Shown piece after piece: positions 37,216-51,600 of a stretch of 64,000 bases of DNA (its first letter is position 1; each line of letters opens with the position of its first letter). This DNA comes from Podarcis raffonei (Eukaryota; Chordata; Lepidosauria; Squamata; Lacertidae): assembly GCF_027172205.1 (NCBI RefSeq), contig NC_070614.1, forward strand, positions 39,376,001 through 39,440,000, in the 5' to 3' direction. The position numbers and the translations under genes are program-made. The notes beneath the pieces are model-generated. The model worked only from the letters and a program-made list of their open reading frames with translations, was not told the origin of the DNA and did no database searches.

Positions 37216-39039
37216 GCTTCCAAAACAAGACAAATTCTGCAGCGTAACATCACCTAGTCTGTTGTTGTTTTTTAATTTAAGGAATATTAATTGTCCACTT
37301 CAGCCATTTGAAAGGTGCACCAGAAAAACAAAAACGTGTCATTTTGAGTTGTTAATCTGTCAGCCACTTCCTCTGCCGTCACATCCAAGCAAACTGCGTG
37401 ACCTCACTTGTGCGGCAAACATGATGGGCATTCCACTTCGATGCCTATTTACTTGGAAGCCCTAAGGCAGCGATCCTAAGCATACTTGCCTGTGAGTAAA
37501 CATCATTCAACATAGAAGGCTTTGCTTTTGAAAGCACGCACAGGATTGCACAGCAGGGCTGCACTCATAGTCCCTCTTTGCTGGGAGTAAGTCCCATTGA
37601 CTATGAAATTGAACTGCAATTCTATATCCACTCATAAACAACAGAGTTATATTTTGGAATATGCATGATCCAGGAGCAGGGCCACACATTCTGTCATTGT
37701 TAGAAAATGTTTATTTTCACCTCCTCCACCACCACTTAAGTATTTGAAGCATCTTCCTATTATATAGCGATTATAATAGCGATACATTGTAATCCCTCAA
37801 AAGCACTCCTCAATTTGCCCAGTTCAGTGCTACAAAGGATACAACAAATAGGTTGTAAACTTGTGTTTTGGGTTGGCTTTAAAACAGAGAAGTTATCAGA
37901 ATCATTCAAGACACAGGCTTGTAGAAAATTGGTTACTGGAAGATTTTTTTAAAAGTCCAACTCAAAACCAAGCAGAGGCGTTGAGAAAATATGTTGACAG
38001 CATCCATATAAAAGTCTGACGCTCAGTGGTTTGTGGTTGCAGAGTGCAATTCAAGCCAGGAGACAGAGTGCTATAGAGGTTAGTATCCCTCTAGTACAAG
38101 GAAGACTCATAGTGTTCAAATTCCCATTGGCCCATGAAGCTCTGGGTGACCTTGAAGTTGTCACTATCTGGAACTAATCCCACAGGGTATCAAGTACACC
38201 ACTTTAACTCCTTGGAGGACAAGAAAATTATAAATGTAGTAAAATAGCATATAATAAATCAACGTGGCTAACTTACAAATCTGCCCTGGCACAAGTATAA
38301 TGTGGATTGAACAGGGTGCATGGGACAGCGATCACAGTAAAAATAAGTAAACAAGGTATTACCCACTGGGATTTCTACTAAAAGTTGTTATCTGTTTGCC
38401 TGCCAAGTTGAGTCAGCAGCATTGTGGTGCTAAATATGAGCTCAGTTAAGATCATTTGGTGCACAAATGCGATGCTGATGTTTTCCCAAGCCCGTCATGT
38501 GATAAAACAAGGGACCCTAGATAATTGTGGTTGAGGCCTTCTTTGCCAAGAGGTGAGAGAGAGTGAGAAGTCTCACATTTAACTCAAGTTCTTGCTGAAG
38601 GTTGTCTAGGTTAAGTCTGCATAAAAGTCACATTAAAGTAACTTGCATAAATGAGTAAGATCTCCTGTTCGTGGTGTAAGCGCCAAGAGGGCAATACAAA
38701 CCAAATCTATTCAGAATTTCTACTGGATTCAACGGGGTTTATTTCCAGATATGGTTGAAGCTGCAGTACAATGCCGCATGCTAGTGACATAATCCATACT
38801 ATGAAAGCATAGCTGTCTATCTGTGTTAAGTTCTAGATCACAGCAGGCGTCATGCAGATCGTCCTACACCTTACTTACTAGTACCTGCAAGCCAAAATAT
38901 GCTGTCGAGTTCGTTCGTCTTCCCTGCGACATTTTTTTAAATATAGGCGACATAAGTGTACGGCAGGGGGTTGAATAATACGGAATGAGGGGCAGAAAGA
39001 GAAAAGGCACCATAATGGCCATTACGGATGAAGCTCTTC
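37216..39039. other. Gene-free stretch upstream of MAZ
   Basis: Apart from two short palindromic repeats (37466-37625) I see no repeat or gene. PAGR1, which lies between PRRT2 and MVP in human, is not here. Confidence 0.5.
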
Positions 39040-39600
39040 CCTGGCGGCCATTTTGTGAGAAGGGACGGAGTCACTCAAAAGAAAACTAACGGGGAGGGGA
39101 AAGGAGCAACCGTTACTCGCGCGCGGCCGCCTCGGCGCCGGCCAATCAACTTTCTTCTTTAAAAGAAAAAAACCCTACGGCCACAGCGCTCGTCACTCCA
39201 CCCAATCAGCAAGCACCACACGTGGGGGCCTTTTGTACGATCCCGCGCACGTCGGGAGCGAGGACGGCAGCCCCACCCAATCGCTACCTGCCGCCTTCTC
39301 CATACCCCCTCTTCACCCCTCCCCGCCCAGAGAGGCTGTGGCGCCGGGGGGCGCGCGCGCGCAGAGGGGGCCAATCAGCGTGCGCGCCGAGGTTTCCTCG
39401 CGCCGCTGCCTCCTCGCTCTATCCCCCCTCCCACCTTCACTCCCCCCGCCCGCGCGACGTTGCTGCTGCTCCCCACTCGCTCCCCCCTCCCTTCCCGACC
39501 CCCCCTCTCGCCGAGCTGAACCCCCCCTCCCCCGCTCGTTGCCGCCGCCATGGACCCGAGCAACTGGAGCAGCTTCATCTTCCAGGTAACCCCCCCTCCC
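39040..39600 (+). promoter_or_regulatory. MAZ: CpG-island promoter of MAZ with four CCAAT boxes
   Basis: This is a very CpG-rich stretch upstream of the MAZ ATG at 39550. CCAAT boxes lie at 39142, 39202, 39277 and 39371 (60-94 bp apart), typical NF-Y sites. GCCATTTT/AATGGC (YY1-like) motifs lie at about 39013-39055. There is no good TATA box. CpG density continues into intron 1 to about 40000. Confidence 0.8.
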
Positions 39601-42600
39601 TTCTCCTCCACCTTCCCCCCTCCCTTCTCCGCTAAAAAAAGGGGGGGAGCGCGAGCGGAGAAGGACAAGGGAGCGCAAGCAAGAGCTCTAGGCTCCCCGC
39701 TCACACCCTCCCTGCCCCGCCCCTCCCCTCGGGAATCCCAGCGGGCGGGGGCCCTTGCGCGCGCGGGCCAGCAGGGCGCACTCAGCACGCGCTCCCCCCC
39801 CCCCCCGCCTCGCGCTGCCCCAACGGTCACCTCCCTCCGCCCAGCGCAGCCTTGCGCTCCCCCTACCCCCTCGTTCTCTACGCTCGCTGTGCCCAGCCCC
39901 TCCCTCCGCCTCGCGCTTCATCTCCCTCTCGCCCCCACCAACGGTCACCTCCCTCTCGCGCTCGCTCTGCCCATCCCCTCGCGCTTGTCCCCCACCTTTT
40001 TCCCTGCCAGTTGCTACCTCGGTGCCTCCTCGGTCCCACTCCCAGTGATCCTGCTTTCCAAAATGCCCCCCCTCAGATACACACGCACTACAGCTGCCTC
40101 GCCCTCTCCAAGGCTACACGCGCATAATCCTCTCTTCCCGTCATGCCCCCACAAAATAAAATGTCCTCCTGCCATAATTGCTTTCCCCTCCCCAAAGCTG
40201 TGCCCTCTAGGGGTTTCTGCCTAACACCAGTGCGAGTTTGGCCACACATGCCAAGGAGAGGCTTCATGCTCATTTCCTGGCCCCGCTATTTACGTACCCT
40301 GAAGCGCAGGCACAAAAGGAGGTAGCTAGGTGTGACCTTTGGCAGCCAACAGGTGTAGTGTTGGATTTCCCACCTGTTTCCTGCCTACCTTTATGTGTGG
40401 ACTCCTAAAGGGGCCGTCTCTGGCCATTAAAAAATGCAGGGAGATGACCCCACTTCTTTCCTCCTCACCTACAAATGCATTATGATATAGATAGTGGCTG
40501 TATACATGGTGGGAGGTACATTACCTCCAACTTTTCCTGTGACCAGGCATGTGTGGCCAAATTTTGTCAAGATTGCATGAGGCCCCTACTTCCCCACCCT
40601 TTGGAGCTCCTTGTCTTAACCTCCTGCTTCCACTTCTTGAGCCTCCCTTGCAGACAATTTCCTCTTTAAACCTGCAGCCCCACCTCCCCAGCCACCTCCC
40701 CTTTCCAGTTTCTGACCAAATAATAACCTCCTGCCTGCTGCTGTCACCCTTGACTCCTTTCCTGGGTAATCGCCCTCCCTCCTAGGGCTTCCTGCCAGGG
40801 TTTTCCCTTTGCAGAGTTCAGCCTCAGGCCTTCCCCTTTTTCAGATATGCAACTACTGTTCTTGCTTTTCCCTTAATGTCTCTCCTCTTCTAAGTCAGAG
40901 ACATGGCTCCCCTAGTACTTCACCATCATGTGTGTGGTTGGGGAGGGAATCTCCCAGGCATACACCTTAACATAATGCTGTCCCATATCTACTGCTGTTG
41001 GGAATCCCTTGCCTACCGTTTTCCCCATTCCTGAAGAAAAGTAGACTCTCCTAGTATATGCCCTCTTTTATTCCATACTTTTGTACACAATATTCAAACC
41101 TTCATCTTGGACCAGTGTAGCAATTTATCTTTACAGTCCCATACCTTACACCTAGCTTTCTGTTCTCCCACAAACAAACTTTCCTCCTTTCCCACACCAT
41201 GGGAAACCAACTAAGTTCTGCTTAGAGTAGACCCACTGAAATTAATGCACCAGAAAGGCATATCTTATTAATTTAAATTGTCCCACTTACATTGGATTCA
41301 ACCCCATATTTTTCCTGTTGTAAACCATAACTACTCCACACGTACATACAGTGCTTGAATTTACTTGGGTCAAGCAATTGCTGCTCTCTTTACATCTTTC
41401 ACCTCATCACTCATAGTTCCTGTGGAATAACCAAACACACTGATTTCCTACAATTACCTATTTCTCTCTTGCCGTCCTTTGAATTTAACTCTTGAGTTCC
41501 AAATTTGCTGAAGGGTGGGGAGGATTCTTTTTCCTTTAAGGTTCCCTAATCTTTCTTTTTTCCTGTCTCTTTAGCAGAGTCATACACAGAACCCTCTGCA
41601 GGTTGGGACCGAAATCCAGTCCAGATTTTTTGCTGCTCAGGGCTGCAGTCAAAGCCCCTTCCAGGTGAGCTCTGTCTGGGCACCAAATGGAGAGCGATGG
41701 ACCCCTTTGAAAAACGATATCTACTTGAGGCAGCTGCATCTCAGTGCTGGAGACCAAAATTTTTTATACGAATTGCCTCAACCTCAAAGGGTACCCTGTA
41801 CAAATACTTGATTTTAAAAAATAATTTCTGTATTTCTTACTGTAAATACTGTTTTACACTTATTTAGCCACTCTTACTTGATGTCAGTCACTTAATGTTT
41901 ATTTTTATTTGTTTACTTTCAGCATTTATATACCACCCAATTAACCATGTCCTCTGGGCAGTTCACAAATTAAAATCAATAAAATACAACTATATTCAGT
42001 CAATTAAAATCATTACAGAAGCAGCACCAATTTTTAAAAAATAGCATAAAACAGTTGTGGGACTGAGGCTCTGAAATAATGATTTGCCAGAGACCACCCA
42101 ATAAAGCTTGTGCAGAGTTTTAAAGCCAAGTACCCTTATGTTAAAAGAAACGGTCCCCTTCTCCCAGTTCTCAGTTACCAAACCCATGAAGTTAATCTGG
42201 TGCACTTCAAGTTTACTCTGAATTAAAAGTTAAAGTTTTACTGGGGCCAAGAATTCTGCCTTGCTGTGCAGATATTATCTTGGTTCTATTTAGATTTGTT
42301 TTGCTTTTATTATTATTATTATTACTAGCCTCATATATCCCATACTTCAACAGGTAACAAATTAAAACAAAATAAATTATTATTGTATAACTACCCTGAT
42401 AGGCAGCTTTATCCCATACACATTTTTCCCGAAGTAAGTGTCACCATGTTCAGTAGGCATAGGATTGCAGTTTAAGGTCAGCCCTTCCCTCGTTAACTCT
42501 ATACTTTAAAAAGCAATCTAAATCAAAGTTTTATTGGGTAATATCTAATTAAATCATACCCTGAGTAGACCCAGTGAAATCAACTGGTATTACTTAGGTT

Positions 42601-45600
42601 CATAGATTTCAGTGAATCTGTTCTGAGTATAACTAATGTTGCATATAGCTGGTTGTTTTGGAAGCTACCCAGACTTGGATGCTGACAGACCTGTGCCAGA
42701 GAAAGAACTATTTGAACTTCACTTACAGATAATGCTCTAAATTGAATTTAAAAGGTCGTGAAGGAACATAACCAAGACAACTGTATTTTTGAATAATAAC
42801 AGATCTCTGAAATGCTAGATTGAACTTAGGTTTATGTAGTGGTTTGTCATTTTTCCTGATAGCATCCCTTGTTCCATTTTTCTGACCAGTGTGCAGAGAT
42901 TAAGGGGTTAGTCCTTCACACATTTTCCTGGGAATAAGCAATACAAAACAAAGCATAATTTACTTCCAAGTAACTCTGCCTAGTTTCTGACACATATGAC
43001 TTGACCTTGGTCACAAATCAGTGACTGAACAGGAATTTGAATTCAAGTCTCTTCTTAACTTCACATCTGTAGAAGTTAAGAAAGACTGTCACTTCATGAT
43101 ATGGTAGTTGTCCTTACTGTTTTCTGATGGTGATGGGCACTAGAAAGTCTTCTAGCCAGGCAAGCCAGTACCATGGGTCCTTATGTATTTCTTTGTTGCC
43201 TGGAGTTAAATTATGTTCATCACCTTATATAGCTAATGCACAAAAGCTGCTCAGTGAAGAGGTAATTTTTGGTTTGTAGAATTTGGAGTGAAAAAATTTA
43301 ATCTCTCTTTGTAAATGTGAAAATCACAAAGTAAAACGGCTTAGTTTGGACCCATGGATTGCCATATATGGACTGAACATATTTTCATTGAAATTGATTT
43401 CTAAATTGTTAGCATTTTTAAAAGAATACTTTTCTAGATTTTAAAAAGGTTTCAAACACATTTTTCTCTAATCCTGCGATTTATTTCCTGATTGAAAATT
43501 TTGGGAAATATTTTGGCTAAGGAATAAGAACAAATTGGTGTCTAAATGGTGGTTGGCTCAAATCTATGCATTTCTTCTTTCTAAAAGCCTTGTAAATAAG
43601 TTTACAAACATTGCTTTTCTGCCATGTTTTTACTAGCACACTAGGGATGGCAGATGGACAGAGAGCTTTGTCCCTCCTGCATCAGTTAGCTGCATTTCTC
43701 TGGTAGGTGCACAGGAGGGATGGAAAACTCCTTTCCGAGACTACTCACTTGCCTGCATAGAATTCCTTCTCATGGCTACCAGGCTAGTACTTAAATAGTA
43801 CAAAGCTGCATCAGCCATATATGTAATGAGATATTGTAGGCTGAATTTCTTTTCTAATGTGTTTTTTTATATTCTGCTCATACTTGGAACTCCCATCCAA
43901 GAGAATGATCAGGTTCACACCTGATTAGCTTCAGGCATGCTGTGGTTTCCACACCATTCACTGGCGTCAATTTTAAAGACTTATGATATGTATTATTAGA
44001 ATGGAGGGTACACATTTAAGATAGGCAGAAAGCTATCCCAGATAAAGTTTCTGTAATCCAGCTTTGTAAACAGCCAATCATCCAGTTGCCTTTGACACAC
44101 AGACAACCAGCAAGAAATGTTTAACAAACTGGAACCTGGTTGTCCTTCTCCCACCTGTAAACGTGCAGATGCATGAGAGCAAATGGGCTAGTAGTTTCTG
44201 TGGTTAGAGTTAGGGTGAAGCTTCCAGTACACTTAAGCTGATGGCACTGTACTGAGCTAGATTTTCCAGACTTAGTAAGAAATACCCAAGTTTTCACTTT
44301 GCAGGGCATGATATCTGTAAAAGCAGAGCTCTCCAACTCTGAGATGCCCAGCTCTTTAACTTGAATTCTAACTATTCAGTGGAGCTGGTGAGTGTTTGTA
44401 GTGAGTATTCCTGCTTCTCCTTCCATAACATTTGGTAAATAATAATCCAGCCCACCTTAGTCTTCCCCCACCTAAGATGAGTTCAAGCTAGTTTATGAGA
44501 GACGGATGCTTTTGAAATGGGAATTTACTATTCCATCCACTCTACAAGTTTCTAGAATACTGTAGGCTTTCAGGATTCATTGTTCATTACTGTATTTTTC
44601 AAGTATAAAATCTCTTTTCTGTTCAGACTGCCACCACAACAGCCCCTCCCCAGCAGACAGCCACCCCTGCTGAATCCCTCCAAGTGGATCTCCTTCCAGT
44701 CTTGGCTGCAGCCCAGGAAACAGCCGCTGCTGCTGCTGTGGTTGCTGCCGCTACTGGCTCCGCACCATCTGCTTCCACAGTAGACACGGCCGCTTTGAAG
44801 CAGCAGCAACCTTCTGCTTCTGAGGGTGGTGGTGGGCAGGTAGCACCATCCTCTCAAACTACACAAGCCCCAACCTCCCAGGCGGCTTCTGCTACGCAAC
44901 AGCAAGGTGATGCCCAGAAGAAGCCCAAGAGCAAAGGTCCCTACATCTGCTCCCTGTGTGCTAAAGAATTCAAAAATGGCTACAACCTGCGGCGCCATGA
45001 AGCCATTCACACGGGGGCCAAAGCTTCTCGCGCTGGACCCACGACCATGAAGATGCCCACCATGGTCCCCCTCAGCTTGCTTAGTGTTTCCGCCATCGGT
45101 GGCACAACAGCAGCAACACCTGCCCCTGCCGAAGGTGCAGGAAACACAGCAGGGTCAGGAGCAGGGCTGGTGACCACTACAGCATCAGGCAAACGCATCC
45201 GGAAGAACCATGCTTGTGAGATGTGTGGGAAAGCCTTCCGGGACGTCTACCATCTCAATCGGCATAAGTTGTCTCATTCAGACGAGAAGCCCTACCAGTG
45301 TCCTGTCTGCCAGCAGCGATTCAAGCGGAAGGATCGCATGAGCTATCACGTCCGTTCGCATGATGGTGCTGTGCACAAGCCGTACATCTGCAGCCACTGT
45401 GGAAAGAGTTTCTCTCGGTACGAGGGATTCAAGGGTGCAGGGAGGAGGCAGTTCAAAGGGGACTTGTTGCAGGGCTTACGTGAGGAAGGTTGGCTTTTAG
45501 AAAAGGTGTTTCCCCTTGTGATAGAGAATAAGCTTTAGCAGACAACATCCTGAACCAGTGTGAGTTAGGATGGCACTATTAGACTAGAAGCTAACATTAA

Positions 45601-48600
45601 CTGATTGAGGGATGTCTGGGGGCGCCTCAGGATCCCTTCCCTTTGCAGCTCTTGCCATAACTCAAATTCCTCCAAGGCTAATCTTGACTACCTTGGCCAT
45701 ATAAGAGGTTTTCTAAGGGACACCAGCTGGTTCTGGTTCTGTGGGAGGACTCCAGAACAGTAAAGACCGCATGGGAAATCCATCCAAATCCCTCACCAGT
45801 TCCATTCCTAGGAGCAGCTAACTCATTGCAGTTCTTACGTACCAATCCAGATGAACAAACAGGACAGAAAGAAAGGAAAGGGGAAGCATGTGAAAGCACA
45901 TATTTTCTCAATTGTGGTTCTCTGTCTTATTTTAAGTTCGCAGTGTATAACCCAAACCAGAAAATTTCCCCAGTCCTGCCACTAGTACTTTTGTATCGTA
46001 ATACCAAAGAGTGTTAGGCAGTGTTTCTTTCTGACTACCTATAAAATGCAACCATTAACAAGAGGCTTCTAACTGGGATTGAGGCATCGACACCCATGAG
46101 AGGTAAGTGTAGACATTCAAAGAACCTTCACAAAAGTGCAACAAGTGGCTTTCATAAAGTATTGAAAAGAAACAGGAAAATATAAATATAACCCCACAAT
46201 TTGATATTCAGGTCAGATTCAAACATGTAGAAATAGCATAAGACTTCTCCTTGACTTTGTCAACTCAACAGACATGTCCATGTTTCATTGTTCCTCCGTG
46301 TAAAAACAAATCCCTGCATGTACTGAACTAGCATGTTAGTAAGAAACTAAAAGCTTTCTTGACATGCTAGCTTTTCATTCAAGGGATTTGTTTTAACAGG
46401 GAGGTACATTCAAACATGTAGTCCTTCACCTGCAGTCTGAAGTGTACAGTTCAAGAAGTGCCAGATCTATGGAATTCCTTTGCATATTAATTGGCTGTTA
46501 GCTCAAGCAACAGACAATGAGGTCAGCTTGTGGGGAAAGAAAACTTCACATTTCCAGAATTAAACATTTGCAAATGTATTTAGTAATTGCATTGTCACCA
46601 TGCTGGCAGCATAGAACACAAATATGTTGCAGCCTGATTAGAAAGGCTCTGTGACCAGGTTTCTCCCCCTTTGCTTCTGAGATTTTCCCAGAATTGCCGT
46701 TACATTTGCCAGCTTTTCTGTACAACTGTAGAAAGAATACACTTGATCTTTAAGATAAGGTAGGCCTTCTCAATTCCTACACTTGGCCTAGGTTTTGTGT
46801 GGACCTGCAGTTGCATGGAACAGCAAGAGCAGCCTGTCCTCAAAATAGAAATTCCAGAGAAACAAATTAGTCAATAATTTCCCCATGAGCTTTAAATGTT
46901 CTTGTAAGCCCCCCAGAAAAAGCATGAACATAAAAAGAATGTGCTCAAGTTTTCTGATCTGACAGCCCCTTGTAGAAATGGAAGCAGGAGGACAGGTGTA
47001 GGTTGGTTGATTGGTTTATTAAAGTTGTGTACTGCACTATACCCATAGATCTCAGGGTGGTTCACGACATAAAATTACAAATTTATTTAACCTATTTAAC
47101 AAAAAATTCTAGTAACATTCCAGGCTTCACAGCTCCTAGATGCCATAGAGTCAGGCTTCTGACTTGCAACAATAAAGGAGTAAACATGGGCTTTTAAAGA
47201 AATAACTTTAGAAATGCAACCTTTTTAAAGTAGGTCTTTAAAATATGAGTGTTGGTATGGTCTGATACATATACACTCAAGTCACACAGAACTACATAAA
47301 ATACAGAGGACCTAACACCTGACTAGAATACACTGTTTTCTACACCCTTTTTGTTTATTTTGTTGGGTAGAAACTACTTGAATATATCCAGAATTTCTTT
47401 TCATCACCACAAGGGATTGTAATTTTAGCAGCAGAAAGCACATAAATTACACATGTGCTGTAGAAATTTCCTCTAGGCAAGCTAGCTATGTATATTCAAG
47501 GTTGCTCCCATTTTTTAACACTGCACTTTCTTACCCTTTCAAATAAGTGACAACCTTTATTTTATTTAGCAAAATTTATATGCCATTTTATTGTAACAAA
47601 ACCTCTAAAAGGTTTACAAGAATATTAACAACAAAGCTAGTTAAAAATAAGAAACGTTTAAAAAAATTAAAATCAACTCTAAACTAAAAAGACATTAAAA
47701 CATGTCAGCATCGTCTCAGTTCTAAGTTTACAGTTTCTATTTTCAGCTTGCTTTCTAATGGAGGGTTCCCTGTAAATCAGTTGGATTCTTGAGTGTCAAA
47801 TCCTTTTCTGAATTGTTTTCCAGCTTAGGTTTTATCAGTATCTGTGACTAATCTGTGGCTAATTAATAAACCATTGAGTGGATGAATTCCCCAAGAACAT
47901 TTCTGTAGGCACATAGTCTCCCTCACTCATCTTGCCTAGACTCACATCAGTGAATGCTTAAAAATGATGAATTAAGCCTGTTAAAACTATAACTGGCACT
48001 TTTTAATGACAGAGTTATTGTACTGTTAACAGCTGCAAGCTAACTGGCGTTTAAGAGGAACAGCTTTTCCAAAAGAAGCATATTCCTATGCATCTGTTAA
48101 AAGCAGAAAAACTTTACCAGTAAAAGAAACAGGGACAACCCAGCTCTAGGAGACATGCAACTATAGCAACATAGTTGGGATTGAGAAGGAAAAGGAGATT
48201 AATTTAATAATGAGGGGGACATGGACCTTTATAGCAGGGAATGAAAGAGAATTCCTCAAGAACAGATCACTTACTTGAATATTTCTGTCCTCCCACAGTC
48301 CGGACCATTTGAACAGCCATGTGCGGCAAGTCCACTCGACAGAGAGGCCCTTCAAATGTGAGGTACCTTCCCCCACTGACAGTATTGCTGTATCAACTCT
48401 CTACTCCTTCCCGTTATTTAATTTGTCCCCAATAATCTGCCTGAGTTTCTGGTGCAAGAGAAGGCAATGTCGGGTCCCCTGTACTTAAAGGGAACTTTGC
48501 ACGTTCTCAAGTCTCATAGTCTTTGGTTGCCTTGGGAAGTGGGCTGCTGTAGGCAAAAACATTTCCGCCATGATTCCTTTCTCTCTGTTTCTGCAGACAT

Positions 48601-51600
48601 GTGAAGCAGCCTTTGCCACCAAGGATCGGCTGCGTGCTCACACAGTCCGTCATGAGGAGAAGGTGCCATGTCACGTGTGTGGAAAGATGCTGAGCGCCGC
48701 CTACATCACGGACCACATGAAAGTACACAGCCAAGGGCCGAATCATGTCTGCGAACTGTGCAACAAAGGTAAGAGGACAGGGCTCTCTGTGAAAATATCT
48801 GGAAGTGAGAGAAAAATACTTAGCCGTCTCTTCTGGGAATGCTAGCAGTCGCACAGTACAATCTGATGTAGGTTTTGTAAGAATTAGGTTTCAATGGAGC
48901 TTACTCCTAACTGCATTTGCATAGGATTCCAACTTTAATTGGTACTTGCATAAGTGCTTGCTCCTTTATAATATGGTTTCTCAGCATATCAGCCAGAGTC
49001 ATGTTTGAGACCTGCTTCAGGTTATTTCATTTGCAGTTTGAATTAGATGTGGCTGGTTTTCCAGAAGCTTTCAAGCAGACCTGCCAGGCTGTCATTAACC
49101 TCAGCTCAGCTGAACAGCCATGGATGGTGACCCACCAGGGCCTTATAGGTAGGGGGTTTATTATCCAACTGACAGGCTGCAGTATGTGGGCTGCATTCAT
49201 CTTGGTAAGTCAAAGTTGCACATGCCTGCTTTAGAAGTAGTCAGCCGGATTTGATTCCTTTACATGTGATGCCAAACATACTCTCTGTGAGCATTAAATA
49301 CAGAATTGCAGAAGAGGACTGACTTGATAAGAATATATAATAATGCCTTTGAAACAAGTTACGTTTGAAGGACCAATGTGAGACCAGGAAGCATTTTATT
49401 TTTGTTGGCCTGCAGCTGTTGCTCAGACTTCCTGCTTTATCGTAACAAGAAAACTGCTTGGCAAGACAGCTGGCTCCTAATGTTTTTTTCTCCATTTACA
49501 TGTCCGAGCATCTCCTTAGTTCCATTTTGCCACAAGCTTAAATAGCTACACTGTACTGTGTTAAGTGTAGGATGACATGATTTATTGTATATAGTTAGCT
49601 TTGCTAATTCTCCATATATAGATGGAATCCAATGTGCAGGTAGATAACGAAACAGTATGGAAAGAGGACTGCTAATATTTGAATTGTGTGTGTTACAACT
49701 TTACCCATCTGACATACTTAGATGGGTATATTATTTTTAAATAGAAAACAATATCCTTAAAATAATTCAAAATAGGCTGAATAATGAATAATGTGCAGGT
49801 TAGTAAGAAAGTTTTTTTAAAATAATAATAATAATAATCTGCTTTTCCTTTGTGGAAACACCTGGATTATCTCACTGGATAATGTGCATAATCCATTATG
49901 CTTTACCCATATATTTAAAATAAAATCTTCAACATATTGTAGATAACTGGATTCTCAGAAGCATAAAGCAGCACTTTACTATTAATCACTTCTTATAATT
50001 CTTTTATGCCTTTTAAGTATTTCATATTGCAGGGAATATAGGTAACATAGATTTGCTGTGGGGCGGGGGGAGAAAATCTGCTTTCTTCTTCTCATCCAGC
50101 TACATCTGGTCTAGGATTACAGCTCTGATATTTTTGTGTTGAGTCTTAAGTTCCTCACCTTTACTTCCTCAATGCCGCGATGCAGCTGCCCCTAGAGTGG
50201 GGTCTGTTGTTCAAACAGAGATAGCTTACCTGGTGGCAAGATGCAGCCATCTCTGGGGTGGAGAAGCTGCCTCTTCACCAGGGAGCCCTGTCGCAATGGA
50301 TCTTTCACTAGATGTTGAGACGCAGCCGCCTCTAGGGTGAGGCACAGCCAAGCATTACAGGACACTGGAGTACGTTTTCAGTAGACCGGACACTGACCTG
50401 GCTGGTTTTTGTCCTTCTCCCCCTCCCGTAGGGTTCACCACAGCGGCCTACCTCAGGGTCCACGCGGTCAAGGACCACGGACTGGCCGCCCCGCGGCTGG
50501 AGCGTTTCCTTTGCAAGCTGTGTGGCGTGCACTGCAAGACCCCGGCTCAGCTCAACGGGCATCTGCAGACGCACGCAGGAGAAGGGGCTGCGGCCACTGA
50601 GGGCCAACCGCTGCGGTGAAACGCTGGCCGGGCCACCAGGCAAGAGCCGCTTCCTTCTGTCCTAGGGAATGGGGAGGGGAGGCCCATCTGTCCCATAGGG
50701 TACCCACGTGTCCTTGTATTCTCGGTGGGAGACGGAGAACCCCATCTCCCCTGGGGCGGCTGCATCCTAAATTAGCATCCCTCTGCCAGTGTTTAAGTGC
50801 CTGCATATTGCAGTGCCTATCTTGGTTTGGATGCTTATGTGTGACTCAGGATCCTTTTGCAGGTTCATCTAAAGAGGATAGAAGCAGGATTGAGCTTTCA
50901 TTTTTTTTAAAATGAAAAGGTGCACATAATCGTTTGAATGTTTTATTTATCTGAATACTGTTTTATTTTTCCAAAGTCAAAGGAGTTCTTGTACCTTTAA
51001 CAAGAAATATAGACTACAATTAATATTTTGAAGTTAGCAACAGACAGGGCACATTGATGGGTGTTTTGTCTCCTTTTTGCCCTTCATTACTTTGTCTCCT
51101 GTCCAACATTAGGCGTAACTGTTGCTTTTGAGACACAACTGATCATGGGGCAGCAGTAAGTGAATCTATTCCCATGAGATGCTGTAATGTAGTGGGAGAT
51201 TTTCTAGCCCCACTCACTGCTATGGATGTATTCCCTATGTATCATGCATCTTGGAGAACTGTGAGAGCTGGAGTCCCCTGAGAAAACTTTTCTGTGAAAG
51301 TTTAACCTTTATTATGCATTAGGACAACAATTTAAGTGATAAACCCCAGTTAGCTGTATTGTCTGCGCTTAATTTCAAGTTAGAGCTAGTGAGTTTTTTC
51401 AACCTTGCTTTATTTTTCAGCCTTTTAAGGAAGGGAACTTCCCTGCAGGACATGGATAAATATGGTGCTTTGGAGGAAGGGGCAGCTGCATCCATCTCTT
51501 TCTTACTTCGTGAAACCAGCTGTGTCTTCTACTCCAGCTTACAGCAGGGGGAGGGTGGGAGGAAGCAGGCTACACAACTGTGTTAATTAAATTTCTGAGG

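Noticed and set aside
37262-38900. Search for PAGR1 between MVP and MAZ
   Set aside because: No frame resembles the acidic N-terminus or the WCVPCSDEEVELP-type core of PAGR1.
39222-40224. Several overlapping Pro/Arg-rich frames in the MAZ CpG island
   Set aside because: They are products of GC-rich sequence and overlap the promoter and intron 1; no family similarity.
45418-45538. Extension of MAZ exon 3 by 40 codons to a stop
   Set aside because: A GT donor interrupts finger 4, and exon 48299 completes that finger exactly as in mammals.
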